Assembly (NCBI GenBank): GCA_003224085.1
Contig: QHYK01000071.1
Location: 62,001-126,000, forward strand
Source of the DNA: Acidobacteriota bacterium
GTDB taxonomy: Bacteria > Acidobacteriota > Terriglobia > Acidiferrales > UBA7541
Length of the DNA: 64,000 nucleotides
Direction of reading: 5' to 3'
Under the pieces are notes generated by a model. That model saw only the letters and a program-made list of their open reading frames with translations. It was not told where the DNA came from and searched no databases. The first letter of the stretch is position 1. Each line of letters opens with the position of its first letter. The position numbers and the translations under genes are program-made. This document shows, in pieces, positions 1-8,681 of the stretch.

Positions 1-337
1 AAGCGATCAAGCGCCGGGACTTACTCGCTGACGGGCAATTTACCTCGAAATCCTCGAGAATCATCTCCAGGAACTCGTCGCGCGTGAGCACGGGGTTGAA
101 CAGCAGCGCGCTGCTGATCCTTGTCTTCTTGGCGGAAATGAAGCGCATCGCGGTGTGTATCACCGTCGTCTTGCCGGTTCCAATCGGCCCGGTGACCATC
201 ACCAGTCCCTTGCGATACAGAATCCCCTCAAGCACAACCTTGAGTGCGGCTTGGTGCGGCTCGGCGAGATGCAAAAATCGTGGGTCGTTTGTGAGGCGAA
301 AAGGTTCGTCCTTAAGGTGGAAAAAGGAATAATACAT
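1..337 (-). CDS. ExeA/GspA-like AAA ATPase, N-terminal part (cut by window edge)
   Basis: Read on the minus strand from an ATG at 337 the frame stays open to the window edge, giving 112 residues. The protein begins MYYSFFHLKDEPFRLTNDPR, the usual opening of ExeA/GspA-type AAA ATPases (short aromatic start, then PF-x-L-x-x-D-P-x-F/Y). A Walker A loop, GPIGTGKTT, lies at residues 50-58. In this family the ATPase is followed by a peptidoglycan-binding or TPR region and assists secretin or pilus assembly, or acts as a TniB-like transposition helper. Which applies cannot be told because everything after the first third is outside the window. Confidence 0.8.
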   Translation of the reverse strand, partial: MYYSFFHLKDEPFRLTNDPRFLHLAEPHQAALKVVLEGILYRKGLVMVTGPIGTGKTTVIHTAMRFISAKKTRISSALLFNPVLTRDEFLEMILEDFEVNCPSASKSRRLIA

Positions 338-490
338 TTATGGGACCATTCCGTCGGCTTCAACCCATCCCCGGACAATTGGAGCGCCAAAGCCGACCCA
401 TCGCGCCCCTTTACAACAACTTGCGCTGGCTGCGAAGACGGCGAAGCAGCGCCCCATTAGAATATACCCGGAAGTCTTCAAGGCCAGCAA

Positions 491-962
491 TCACGCAGGC
501 CGGCGCTTAACTGCCAAAATTCTTTCGAGTGTTTGGATAGTGATCTGTTTGTAGCCGCCTTCGACGCGAACGACCATTTGATTCTTATCGCCAGCTGGCA
601 TTTTCAGCTCCATAGGGTCGTGCTTCTCCACGACAGGGCCAGAGGCGCGGACGCTGGCATTCAGCAGGCTCTTGAGCCGCTGATTGCCATCGGCGGGAAA
701 ATACAGAACGCCATCGTCGGTTGCGATTGCGAGAGGCACGCCGCGGGCGAGACAGGCCGCACCGCACTCCATGTGAGAGACACTCTGGCCGCTGCAACTA
801 TGAGTCACTTCCTCTCCCGGCAAATAACCGCAGGAGAATCCGTCAGAACCGCCAGCATTTCTGGCAAAAATATTTCCTTCGATCTCGCTGCCTGACTACG
901 GGGACGGGTAGACTACACCGTGGAATGAGCGAAAGCGTAAGCCCGAGAATTGCGCGTGTCAA
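491..962 (-). pseudogene. Small secreted hypothetical protein, apparently frameshifted
   Basis: A 110-residue minus-strand frame (823 to 491) contains SHMECGAACLARGVPLAIAT and a regular beta-rich tail ending in an ITIQTLERI-like strand. This resembles small secreted acidobacterial proteins with a Cys-rich ECAxxCxxRG motif followed by an OB-like fold. The frame has no signal peptide and meets a TAG near 898. A hydrophobic, signal-like segment (LTRAILGLTLSLIPRC) is encoded just upstream in a different frame, beginning at a possible TTG at 962. One single-base shift near 895 would join the two. Either the gene is broken or the assembly has an indel. The function is unknown. Confidence 0.45.
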
Positions 963-1370
963 GCGGGAACTTCGAGGAACTTCAATGTGTGCCCGCACCC
1001 TTGGGATACCGATCCTGCCTACGTACGTGGGCACGTGGGCATCCTATCCCGCCAGTTCGAGGGAACGGAGTCTGAGAAACCGAACGGGCATCAATCTGGC
1101 AACATGGGGGAAAAGACTGAGGACCGTTACATATCGTCGCCGTCATCATCCCCGCCACCATCATTCTTGCCATTGTCGTCACCGTCTCTGTGGCTATGAC
1201 CTTCGCCATGGTGCCTATTCCGACGCATGGAAAACCTTTCGGTAGGCAATGTCGTTTCCTCCCGGCTCCGGAGGAATCCGAATTGTCCCAGTGTTGTTCA
1301 GCGCCCTTCTTCGCTCCTGTGGAAATCTTTTCGGAGGATCCCGGTCGGGATTCCGACCACCGGCAAAAAG
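963..1370. other. Gene-free stretch
   Basis: No open frame here has convincing protein-like composition. The stretch is rich in ATC/GTC/GCC triplets around 1138-1200, which gives hydrophobic pseudo-translations on the plus strand and Met/Ala-rich ones on the minus strand. I see no RNA gene or clear promoter. It lies between a broken secreted gene and a mobile-element-like repeat block, so it may be mobile-element debris. Confidence 0.5.
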
Positions 1371-1484
1371 TGACCGACTTGAAATCCGAATCGGTGACCG
1401 GCATCATCCCGGAATCGTGACCGGCATCATTTCGGACTGCTGACCGGGATGACTTCGGACCTGTGACCGCCCTGCCCCGGAATA
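1371..1484. repeat. Five degenerate 22-24 bp direct repeats headed by TGACCG (IS21-like end)
   Basis: TGACCG occurs at 1371, 1395, 1418, 1441 and 1463, so the period is 24, 23, 23 and 22 bp. The copies share the pattern TGACCG(G)-CATCAT-CCGGAA; those at 1395 and 1418 are closest, with TGACCGGCATCAT identical. Serial repeats of this kind occur at the ends of IS21-family elements, where the transposase IstA binds. No istA or istB frame is present, so this would be an isolated end. The block stops just before a truncated Fic gene, which fits an insertion or deletion event that removed the 5' part of that gene. Confidence 0.55.
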
Positions 1485-1544
1485 CTCACCATGGTCATCG
1501 TCGTCATCGAGGACATTATCTTCGCCATGGCTGTTTACACCGGA

Positions 1545-2200
1545 CTTAGCAAGGTCGAGTCGATATTGGCAACAGCGGCAGCACATCATCGCTTGGTGTG
1601 GATACATCCGTTCCTTGACGGTCATGGTCGGGTCGCTCGGCTGATGTCTCACGCAACCTTGTAGAAACCCTAGATACCGGAGCAATTTGGTCTGTTGCCC
1701 GTGGTTTGGCACGAAATGTTGACAGATACAAAGAACTCCTCGCGAATTGTGACCGAACACGCCGCAATGATTTGGATGGACGCGGTAATCTAAGTGAAGA
1801 GGCTCTTGTCGAATTCACACGCTTCTTTCTGAAGATTTGCATTGACCAGGTTGATTTCATGGAGAAACTCGTTCAGCCAAATGAGTTGCGTCCTCGTATT
1901 CAACTCTGGGTCGAAGAGCAGGTCAGATTTAAGCGAATCAATCAAAAAGCTGGCTTACTGCTTGATGCCATCCTCTATCGGGGAGAGGTGCCTCGCGGAG
2001 ATGTGGCGCAAATACTTGGCCTCAGCACACGATATAGTCGTGACACTGTCACACAATTGACGCAACAAGGCGTCATCGCTTCTGACACTCCGTATGGCCC
2101 TTCACATCGTTTTCACCGCGAAGCTGGCGCCACGTTGGATGCCTGGTCACTTTCCAGAGGAGCCACGCTAGTTCGGATTCAAGATGGTCCTAGCAGCTAG
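1545..2200 (+). pseudogene. Fic-family protein, 5'-truncated and frameshifted
   Basis: Frame 1 from about 1545 encodes LSKVESILATAAAHHRLVWI followed by HPFLDGHGR (His codon at 1605), then hits TAG at 1662. The next frame continues the same family sequence without a gap (VETLDTGAIWSVARGLARN, then DLDGRGNLSEEAL) to 2200. The Fic core is HPFx[D/E]GNGRxxR; here the central Asn is His, so AMPylation would probably be impaired even without the frameshift. The N-terminal half, including any inhibitory helix and substrate-binding part, is missing. The C-terminal winged-helix-like region (LLDAILYRGEVPRGDVAQIL) is intact. It sits directly downstream of the IS21-like repeats. Confidence 0.75.
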
Positions 2201-2255
2201 ACTGGCTAGACTAACTACTCCGGTTCTCTTCCGGGGTCGGGTTTGGTTCGGAAAG

Positions 2256-2290
2256 GGCGCAGCTTTAAGCGGGTTGCGCTTTTTCTTTTT
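2256..2290 (+). terminator. Possible rho-independent terminator
   Basis: GCGCA at 2257-2261 pairs with TGCGC at 2275-2279 and is followed by an interrupted T run (TTTTTCTTTTT). The stem is only five base pairs and the loop is long, so it is a weak candidate. It would end transcription from the Fic remnant. It overlaps the last codons of the opposite-strand gene ending at 2265. Confidence 0.3.
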
Positions 2291-2723
2291 CAGGGCTGCT
2301 AACCGCACTCTCCAGGATTGGCCCGAACTTGAGAATCTTGGATAATAAAGCGTCGGAAGGCATACGCTGTGTGCCCAGCCAGTTTTCTAGCCCGGCTAAT
2401 TTTTCCGAGGAGGCCATCTCTATACCGTTTGGCTCTAGTGCAAGGATAAGACTATGCCCTCCACAGCCGACCACGTTGTTCTTTACTTCATGAAGCACAT
2501 AAGCCGCCAACGCGGCCGGCGCGGTTCCATCGAGATTTACGTGGCATGTGTCGAGCGAAAAAATGTAGGCAACGAGCTTGCACTTTTGTCGTTTGACGAT
2601 ATTTCTGGATTCGTGAAAGTGCCGGAGGCATGCTATCGTTGTTCCAGAGAAGAAACTTGGCACGTCCCCAGCTAAGTTTGTATCCCTTGCACAAAGGAAC
2701 GAGACTAAACCGTCGCTGCGCAT
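2265..2723 (-). CDS. Hypothetical protein, 152 aa
   Basis: The open frame reaches back to 2807, but the Met at 2723 (MRSDGLVSFLCARDTN) avoids overlapping the divergent gene at 2736, so I chose that start. The product is a soluble-looking alpha/beta protein with no signal peptide. It contains an internal hydrophobic strand and a helix with AALAAYVLHEVKNNVVGCGG, and ends in a Lys/Glu-rich tail. I do not recognise the family. Divergence from the DUF3891 gene, with about 12 bp between start codons, would place both promoters inside coding sequence, which lowers confidence in either start. Confidence 0.5.
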   Translation of the reverse strand: MRSDGLVSFLCARDTNLAGDVPSFFSGTTIACLRHFHESRNIVKRQKCKLVAYIFSLDTCHVNLDGTAPAALAAYVLHEVKNNVVGCGGHSLILALEPNGIEMASSEKLAGLENWLGTQRMPSDALLSKILKFGPILESAVSSPEKEKAQPA

Positions 2724-2735
2724 GAGGCCAGCGCA

Positions 2736-3575
2736 ATGATCATTCAAGAGCAGGGCGACCATCTCGTCCTGATTCGACAGACGGATCACGCGGTTCTGGC
2801 GGGACACTTTGCCCGCGAACTAGGAAGTGATGCGTTTGTCCCCCCGCAACCGCACGATGCCTTCGTTTTGGCAGCCACAGAGCACGATAACGGATGGAAC
2901 GAGTGGGAGCTGCTCCCAGAAATCGACCCGGTGATGTTTTTGCCCTATAGCTTCATGTCGATTCCTACGCGGGACCACATCGAACTGTATCAGCGAGGGA
3001 TTGAACGCGTTGTAAAGGTGGACCACTATGCCGGCCTGCTGGTGAGCATGCACTGCCTGGGTCTGTACGACCGCACGCGCGCCACGATGCCGGGATTCTC
3101 GGCGAAATACATCAAGGCGCACGAATCACAGGTAGTGAACGATTTTTTGCAAACGCTTCGCCTGCAGCAATTGCGATTGAAGGTGGATCTGCGCGCGGAT
3201 GCTCGGATGAAAGATTTCACGGACGAAAAGTGGGTTCAGGCGAATTTGTTGCGTCTGGAAGCGCTGGACCGGCTCTCGCTCTATTTTTGCCTGGGGCCGC
3301 TCGACGGCGCGACGATTGACGCAGTTCCTGCCGACTATGAGGGTCGGGAAGTGGATTGGAATCTGCAGCCTGAGGAAAAGAATGCCGTAACGCTCGAGCC
3401 GTATCCGTTCCGCCGCGATCCGCTGGAGGTCAGTATCCTGGCGCGCCGAATTCCCCGGCGCCGGTACTCGGACGATGGAGATTTTCAGAAAACGCTAGGT
3501 CAGGCCCCCTATTTCGCCATGAAGTTCACGGTTCGGGACGGCGCAAATATGCGCGCGCATGGTGTAGGAATCTGA
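2736..3575 (+). CDS. DUF3891 family protein
   Basis: The 279-residue protein opens with IRQTDHAVLAGHFARELG and continues with AATEHDNGWNEWE, the conserved His/Asp-rich features of DUF3891. The repeated His/Asp/Glu positions in the first 60 residues suggest an all-helical metal-binding (HD-like) fold. That is inference: no activity is established for this family as far as I know. No signal peptide or membrane segment is present, so it should be cytoplasmic. It ends 1 bp before the stop of the convergent MFS transporter gene. Confidence 0.85.
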   Translation: MIIQEQGDHLVLIRQTDHAVLAGHFARELGSDAFVPPQPHDAFVLAATEHDNGWNEWELLPEIDPVMFLPYSFMSIPTRDHIELYQRGIERVVKVDHYAGLLVSMHCLGLYDRTRATMPGFSAKYIKAHESQVVNDFLQTLRLQQLRLKVDLRADARMKDFTDEKWVQANLLRLEALDRLSLYFCLGPLDGATIDAVPADYEGREVDWNLQPEEKNAVTLEPYPFRRDPLEVSILARRIPRRRYSDDGDFQKTLGQAPYFAMKFTVRDGANMRAHGVGI

Positions 3576-3576
3576 G

Positions 3577-4848
3577 TTACGTCAATTCGCGGCCTCGCGT
3601 TTCGGGAAGCAGCAAAGCGAGAAAGGCGGCTGCGAGGAATGCGCCCGCCAGAAGAAAAAAGCCTGGAAGAAATCCGAACCTAGAGGCAATGGCGCCAACC
3701 GCGAAGGGCGCCGCCGCCGACAAGCCGCGGCCCAGGTTATAGCTGAGACCCATCGCCGCCGCGCGAATGCCTCCGGGGAAGATTTCGCTGGCGATGGCGG
3801 CGTAGCCGGAAAAAAATCCGGTTCCAAAAAACGCGACAAAAGGCCCCAGCAACATGAGCAAAGCAGGATTTCGAATGATGCCGTAAAGCGGGACGAGGAT
3901 TGCAGCAATTAGTAGATACGTGAAATATGGTTTTCTTCGGCCAAACGCGTCGGCGAAAAAGCCGAAAGATGCATAACCCAGCCATTTTCCCGGCGAAAGC
4001 ACGAGATAAAAGGTTGTGCCAACCACCAAGCTGAGCCCCCGGCCGCCCTTCGAAACGGGCAGGGACAAGTACCCGGGAATCCAGGTGAACAGCCCCCAGT
4101 AGCCGAACATGCCGCAGGCGTTCATTGTAGTGGCGAGAACGCCGTATCGAAGGACATCTTTTTGCAGCAACTGGCGCAGCACACGCGATTTGTTGTCTTT
4201 TGCACGATTTTTCCATAACTCGGGTTCGGGCACGCCGCGGTAAATCCAGAGAACCAGCAGGGCCGGGAGCACGCCCACAAAAAAGACTGCGCGCCAGCCA
4301 AAGTGAGGGAATACGATTAAAACGACGGCCGCAGCCACGGCTTCACCGATGGCATAAGAGGATTGCATCAGGCCGAGAGCCTTGCCGCGATGCTCGGCAC
4401 GCCAAGTTTCGGCAATGAGCGCTGCGCCACTGCTCCATTCGCCACCCATGCCTAGACCGAGGAGAAATCGAAAAGCAGCAAGTTGCGGAATGGAATGAGA
4501 CAAGCCGCATGCGGCACTGGATAAGGAGTATACGAGGATGGAAGCCATCAATGCGCGCGTGCGGCCGATGCGATCAGCAACAACTCCGAAGAAAAACCCG
4601 CCAATCGCGGATGCCGCTAAAGTGAGCGAGTTGAGGAGGCCGGCGGTGCTAGTGCTCATGCCGAACTCATGGATCAAGTAAGCGAGGACGAACGAGTACA
4701 GCATGACGTCCATGGCGTCGAGCATCCAGCCGAGGCCTCCGGCGATCAGGGATTTCCACTCGGCCGGAGAGGCCCCCACTAGCCATTCGAATGGCGATGA
4801 GGGGTGGACGGAGGCCTGGGCTGGGGATGAAGAGCCGCTGAAAGGCAT
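3577..4848 (-). CDS. MFS transporter (metabolite:H+ symporter type)
   Basis: This 423-residue protein has about twelve hydrophobic segments. Between helices 2 and 3 it carries the MFS signature DRIGRTRALM (cytoplasmic loop), and LGLGMGGEWSSGAALIAETW marks the metabolite:H+ / sialate-like branch. The second half has the matching loop DAFGRRKPYF. It probably imports an organic acid or sugar acid by proton symport; the substrate cannot be read from sequence. The start lies in a region without a clear Shine-Dalgarno. The next gene upstream on the same strand is the DUF4282 protein. Confidence 0.88.
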   Translation of the reverse strand: MPFSGSSSPAQASVHPSSPFEWLVGASPAEWKSLIAGGLGWMLDAMDVMLYSFVLAYLIHEFGMSTSTAGLLNSLTLAASAIGGFFFGVVADRIGRTRALMASILVYSLSSAACGLSHSIPQLAAFRFLLGLGMGGEWSSGAALIAETWRAEHRGKALGLMQSSYAIGEAVAAAVVLIVFPHFGWRAVFFVGVLPALLVLWIYRGVPEPELWKNRAKDNKSRVLRQLLQKDVLRYGVLATTMNACGMFGYWGLFTWIPGYLSLPVSKGGRGLSLVVGTTFYLVLSPGKWLGYASFGFFADAFGRRKPYFTYLLIAAILVPLYGIIRNPALLMLLGPFVAFFGTGFFSGYAAIASEIFPGGIRAAAMGLSYNLGRGLSAAAPFAVGAIASRFGFLPGFFLLAGAFLAAAFLALLLPETRGRELT

Positions 4849-4868
4849 TTTGTCTTGCCGTTGGACTG

Positions 4869-5159
4869 TCAGGAGTGCGTGGCGCGGTCGATACTCTCAG
4901 CAATGCGCTGAACGAGAAGGGCCACCTCTAACATGCCGCGCCAAATGAGAATGCCCACAAAGAGTGACACGATTCCCGCGACAAGATTGATCAGTCCCTC
5001 TGCGGGAGATTGCTGGAAGCCAAAAACCGCGTAAGTCACCACGCTAATTCCGCCTGCGAGAATCCCAATGATGTAGAGAACCTTGACGATGCGGCGCATG
5101 ATCTGCTGCTGGAACGAGAAGTCAACGAGACCCGCAAAGAAGTTCTTATCCTCGGGCAT
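4869..5159 (-). CDS. DUF4282 small membrane protein
   Basis: The protein is 96 residues with two predicted transmembrane helices (VLYIIGILAGGISVVTYAVF and LINLVAGIVSLFVGILIWRG) separated by a short loop, as in DUF4282. The ATG at 5159 is chosen over a codon five positions upstream because a perfect AGGAGG precedes it by six bases. The conserved N-terminal FFxxLxDFSF-like segment sits before the first helix. The function is unknown. It is codirectional with, and about 20 bp upstream of, the MFS gene, so the two could be cotranscribed. Confidence 0.8.
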   Translation of the reverse strand: MPEDKNFFAGLVDFSFQQQIMRRIVKVLYIIGILAGGISVVTYAVFGFQQSPAEGLINLVAGIVSLFVGILIWRGMLEVALLVQRIAESIDRATHS

Positions 5160-5490
5160 GTAGCCTCCTGGCAAGATTTGGGTTGATGAGCAGGGCTTTA
5201 TCCTAGGTACGGCCTTTTAGGGACGGATGTCAAGGAGCTTTCTCAACACCGGAGCACTCCCGCATACACCAGCGAGTGTCCATTGGCGAACTGCGCAAAA
5301 AAGTTCGGCATAATGAGAAACAGACCGCTGGAAGTCATGCCCAAAGCGGGTCGTTTGGTTCGAGAGGCTTGGCGAAACCGGGCGGAAAGCGGTAACGTCC
5401 ATCTTTTGCGAGTTCGAATGTGGACGGCACGGGTGAGTGTGGGCCTTGATTAAGAATTTCCGAGTTCCAATTCTTCGGGGGAGAGAAGCA
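5160..5490. other. Intergenic region between divergent genes
   Basis: About 330 bp separate the DUF4282 gene (minus) from the propeller gene (plus). It must hold the promoters of both. A GGGGAGAG ribosome-binding site lies just before the ATG at 5491. I see no RNA gene, repeat or clear -35/-10 pair. Confidence 0.4.
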
Positions 5491-8400
5491 ATGAGTGGTC
5501 TGAGAAGGTCAGCAGTTTGTTCTGCATTGCTGTTCGTAATGCCGTTTTTTGTAGCATGGCAAAATACGATTCAGGCGCAGACTCTAGATGAAAAAGCGCT
5601 GAAAGGCATGAAGTGGAGGCAGATTGGGCCATTTCGTGGCGGGCGCGCGCTTGCTGTTACGGGAGTGGCTGGCGATCCGGAGACGTATTACTTCGGCGCC
5701 GTGGCTGGCGGCGTGTGGAAGACGCAAAACGGTGGGCTGACGTGGACGCCCATGACGGACAAAACCGGAATCATGTCCATTGGCGCGATGGCGGTAGCGC
5801 CTTCGGATCCGAATGTGGTTTACGTGGGCACCGGGGAATCGTGCATTCGCGGAAATATTTCTTATGGGGACGGGATGTACAAGTCCGTGGACGGTGGGAA
5901 GACGTGGTCGCACATCGGCCTCGACGATACGCAGCACATCGCGAAGATTGTGGTGCATCCGCAGAATCCCGACATCGTGTACGTGGCTGCGCTGGGGCAC
6001 GCTTATGGGCCGAACGAAATGCGCGGCGTATTCCGTTCGAATGACGGCGGCAAGAAGTGGGATAAAGTCCTTTTTAAAAATAACAAGACCGGCGCGATCG
6101 ATTTGGTGTTCGACCCCAATAATCCGCACATTTTGTTTGCCGCACTCTGGGAAGCGCAACGCACGCCGTGGGGCTTGACGAGTGGCGGTCCCGGGAGCGG
6201 CTTATATCGTTCCGGAGACGATGGTGCCACGTGGAAAAGACTAGAAGGGCATGGGCTGCCAAGCGGAGTGCTGGGGCGAATCGGCGTTTCCGTGTCGGGC
6301 GCGGATGGGAATCGAGTGTACGCCATCATTGAGGCGGAAAAAGGCGGACTTTACCGGAGCGAAGATGGAGGCGAAAGCTGGAAACTCATCAACCCGGATC
6401 ACCGCTTCACGCAGCGCGCCTGGTATTTTCATCACGTTTTTGCAGACCCCAAAAATGCCGACGCAGTCTACGTCCTCAACACCAGCGTTTACCGCTCAAC
6501 CGACGGCGGAAAAAGTTTCGAGATCGTTCGTGTCCCGCACGGCGACAATCACGGCTTGTGGATCGATCCGACGCATCCGCAACGGATGATTGTGGCCAAT
6601 GACGGCGGAGCGAGCGTGTCGCACGATGCAGGAAAGAGCTGGACGACCGAAGCCAACCAGCCGACGGCGCAGTTCTATCACGTTGCCACAGACAATGGCG
6701 TTCCTTACAAGGTTTATGGCGCGCAGCAGGACAATTCGACAATCGCCATTGCGAGCCGCAGCGATGGCTCGGCGATTGATCGGCCGGACTGGTACGCCGT
6801 TGGCGGAGGAGAATCGGGATATGTGGTTCCAGACCCGCGCGATTCGAATCTCGTCTACGCCGGTTCGTACGATGGACTGATCACGCGCTTCGACAAATCG
6901 AATGGACAGGAACAGGATATCTCTTCCTGGCCGCTGAACCCGATGGGCGCGGGAGCGGCGGACTTGAAGCATCGCTTCCAATGGACCGCGCCAATCCTAA
7001 TTTCGCCGAATGATCCCAACACGGTGTACCACGGCGGGGAAGCCGTTTTCAAAACTACGGACGGAGGAATGAGCTGGACGGCAATCAGCGGAGATTTGAC
7101 GCGCAACGACAAGACCAAGCAACAGTCTTCCGGCGGGCCGCTGACACAGGACAACACGAGCGTCGAATACTACGACACGGTGTTCACGATTGCAGAGTCC
7201 CCCGTGGAGAAAGGCGTGATTTGGGCTGGGACAGATGACGGGCTGGTGCAAGTTACACGGGATGGAGGACAGCACTGGGCGAGTGTGACGGCGAAGGAGT
7301 TCGGAGAATGGAGCCAAGTGAGCCTCATTGATGCTTCGCCGCACGTTGCGGGCACTGCCTACGTGGCCATCGACCGGCACAAGCTCGATGACTACAAGCC
7401 GTATGCGTTCAAGACCACCGACTACGGAAAGAGCTGGACCAAGATTACGTCGGGGTTGCCCGACAACAGTTATGTGCATGCGGTGAAGGAAGATCCCAAG
7501 CGAAAAGGATTGCTTTTCGCGGGAACAGAAAATGGAATCTACGTTTCGTTTGATGATGGTGTCCACTGGCAATCCTTGAAGCTGAATCTGCCCATGACGC
7601 CGATTCACGACCTAACGGTGAAAAACGATGACCTGGTTGTAGCCACGCACGGACGTGCGTTTTGGATCTTCGACGATATTTCTCCGCTGCGACAAATGAA
7701 CGCGACGACGGCGAATGAAGATGCCCATCTCTACCAACCAGCTACCGCGATCCGCTATCGCGGACCCAGATTCACGATACCCGCGAACGTTCCGGTGGGC
7801 GCAAATCCGCCGACGGGGGTAATCATTGATTATTTTTTGAAAAGTGCCCCGAAGGACGCGGCGGAGCTGGAAATCCTCGACGCGAAAGGCAAAATGGTCC
7901 GGAAATTTTCAAGCAAGAAAGAAGCCGAGGCCGCTTCACCTGGAGAAGAAGAATTCGGTGTTGCGCGGACTGGAGAGAAATTGCCTGCGGAAGAGGGCCT
8001 CAATCGCTTTGTTTGGGATATGCGAGGCGAAACTCCCCTGCGCGTGCCTGGAGCGGTGAACTGGGGCGGGCGCGAGATTGGGCCGCTGGTGGTGCCCGGA
8101 ACCTACCAGATCAAGCTGACCGCGGGCGGCAAGTCGTTTACCGCTGCGGCGGAAATTCAAAAAGATCCACGCGTGAACGTGTCGCAAGCGGACTTGGAAA
8201 AACAATACGAACTTGCTGCCAGCATTCGCGACCGCGTCAGCGCGGGGAACGAAGCGGTGAATCAGATACGCAGCCTGCGTGAGCAACTCGACGGGCTGAA
8301 GAAGCGATTGGGTGCGGAAACCAGCGCCAAGGCGGTGCTGGATGCAGCGGATACGCTGAAAACAAAAATCGACGCAGTGGAAGAAAAAATCGTTCAGCCA

Positions 8401-8673
8401 AAGTCGAAGAGCCTGGAAGATACCTTGAATTATCCGATCCAGGTGACGAACCAGCTGGTTGATCTGCAAGGAACGGTGGAAAGCGCAGATACCGCGTCAA
8501 CAGCCCAGTCCTACGTGGTGTTTGACGAACTGAATGCAAGATTGGAAACGCAGCTAACTACTTGGCGCGACATTCAATCCACAGAACTCGTGGCCTTGAA
8601 TGAATTGATGAAGAAGAACAACATCGAGGCCATTGCGCCGGCCGCCGAGAAAGCCAAAGTCGCGGCGGAGTAA
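5491..8673 (+). CDS. Secreted BNR/VPS10-like beta-propeller protein, 1060 aa
   Basis: I chose ATG 5491 over an in-frame codon at 5437 because GGGGAGAG precedes it and it begins a clean signal peptide (MSGLRRSAVCSALLFVMPFF, cleavage after QAQ). Residues of roughly 30-750 hold many BNR/sortilin-type repeats with Ser-x-Asp-x-Gly-x-x-Trp Asp boxes (SVDGGKTWSH, SEDGGESWKL, TTDGGMSWTA, TTDYGKSWTK). The C-terminal 300 residues form a beta-sandwich followed by a helical coil (about 910-1040). Proteins of this type are abundant in Acidobacteriota and Bacteroidota; they look like sialidase or glycosidase propellers, but no catalytic activity is proven. The likely location is periplasm or cell surface. 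Confidence 0.85.
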   Translation: MSGLRRSAVCSALLFVMPFFVAWQNTIQAQTLDEKALKGMKWRQIGPFRGGRALAVTGVAGDPETYYFGAVAGGVWKTQNGGLTWTPMTDKTGIMSIGAMAVAPSDPNVVYVGTGESCIRGNISYGDGMYKSVDGGKTWSHIGLDDTQHIAKIVVHPQNPDIVYVAALGHAYGPNEMRGVFRSNDGGKKWDKVLFKNNKTGAIDLVFDPNNPHILFAALWEAQRTPWGLTSGGPGSGLYRSGDDGATWKRLEGHGLPSGVLGRIGVSVSGADGNRVYAIIEAEKGGLYRSEDGGESWKLINPDHRFTQRAWYFHHVFADPKNADAVYVLNTSVYRSTDGGKSFEIVRVPHGDNHGLWIDPTHPQRMIVANDGGASVSHDAGKSWTTEANQPTAQFYHVATDNGVPYKVYGAQQDNSTIAIASRSDGSAIDRPDWYAVGGGESGYVVPDPRDSNLVYAGSYDGLITRFDKSNGQEQDISSWPLNPMGAGAADLKHRFQWTAPILISPNDPNTVYHGGEAVFKTTDGGMSWTAISGDLTRNDKTKQQSSGGPLTQDNTSVEYYDTVFTIAESPVEKGVIWAGTDDGLVQVTRDGGQHWASVTAKEFGEWSQVSLIDASPHVAGTAYVAIDRHKLDDYKPYAFKTTDYGKSWTKITSGLPDNSYVHAVKEDPKRKGLLFAGTENGIYVSFDDGVHWQSLKLNLPMTPIHDLTVKNDDLVVATHGRAFWIFDDISPLRQMNATTANEDAHLYQPATAIRYRGPRFTIPANVPVGANPPTGVIIDYFLKSAPKDAAELEILDAKGKMVRKFSSKKEAEAASPGEEEFGVARTGEKLPAEEGLNRFVWDMRGETPLRVPGAVNWGGREIGPLVVPGTYQIKLTAGGKSFTAAAEIQKDPRVNVSQADLEKQYELAASIRDRVSAGNEAVNQIRSLREQLDGLKKRLGAETSAKAVLDAADTLKTKIDAVEEKIVQPKSKSLEDTLNYPIQVTNQLVDLQGTVESADTASTAQSYVVFDELNARLETQLTTWRDIQSTELVALNELMKKNNIEAIAPAAEKAKVAAE

Positions 8674-8681
8674 AGTGTGGC

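Noticed and set aside
1138-1245. Hydrophobic plus-strand peptide suggesting a small membrane protein
   Set aside because: It arises from a run of ATC/GTC/GCC triplets, lacks a ribosome-binding site and merges into an unrelated frame.
2140-2200. Translation SRGATLVRIQDGP near the Fic end looked like a tRNA read as protein
   Set aside because: No acceptor, D or T arm can be folded from 2100-2230; the resemblance is to common spurious peptides only.
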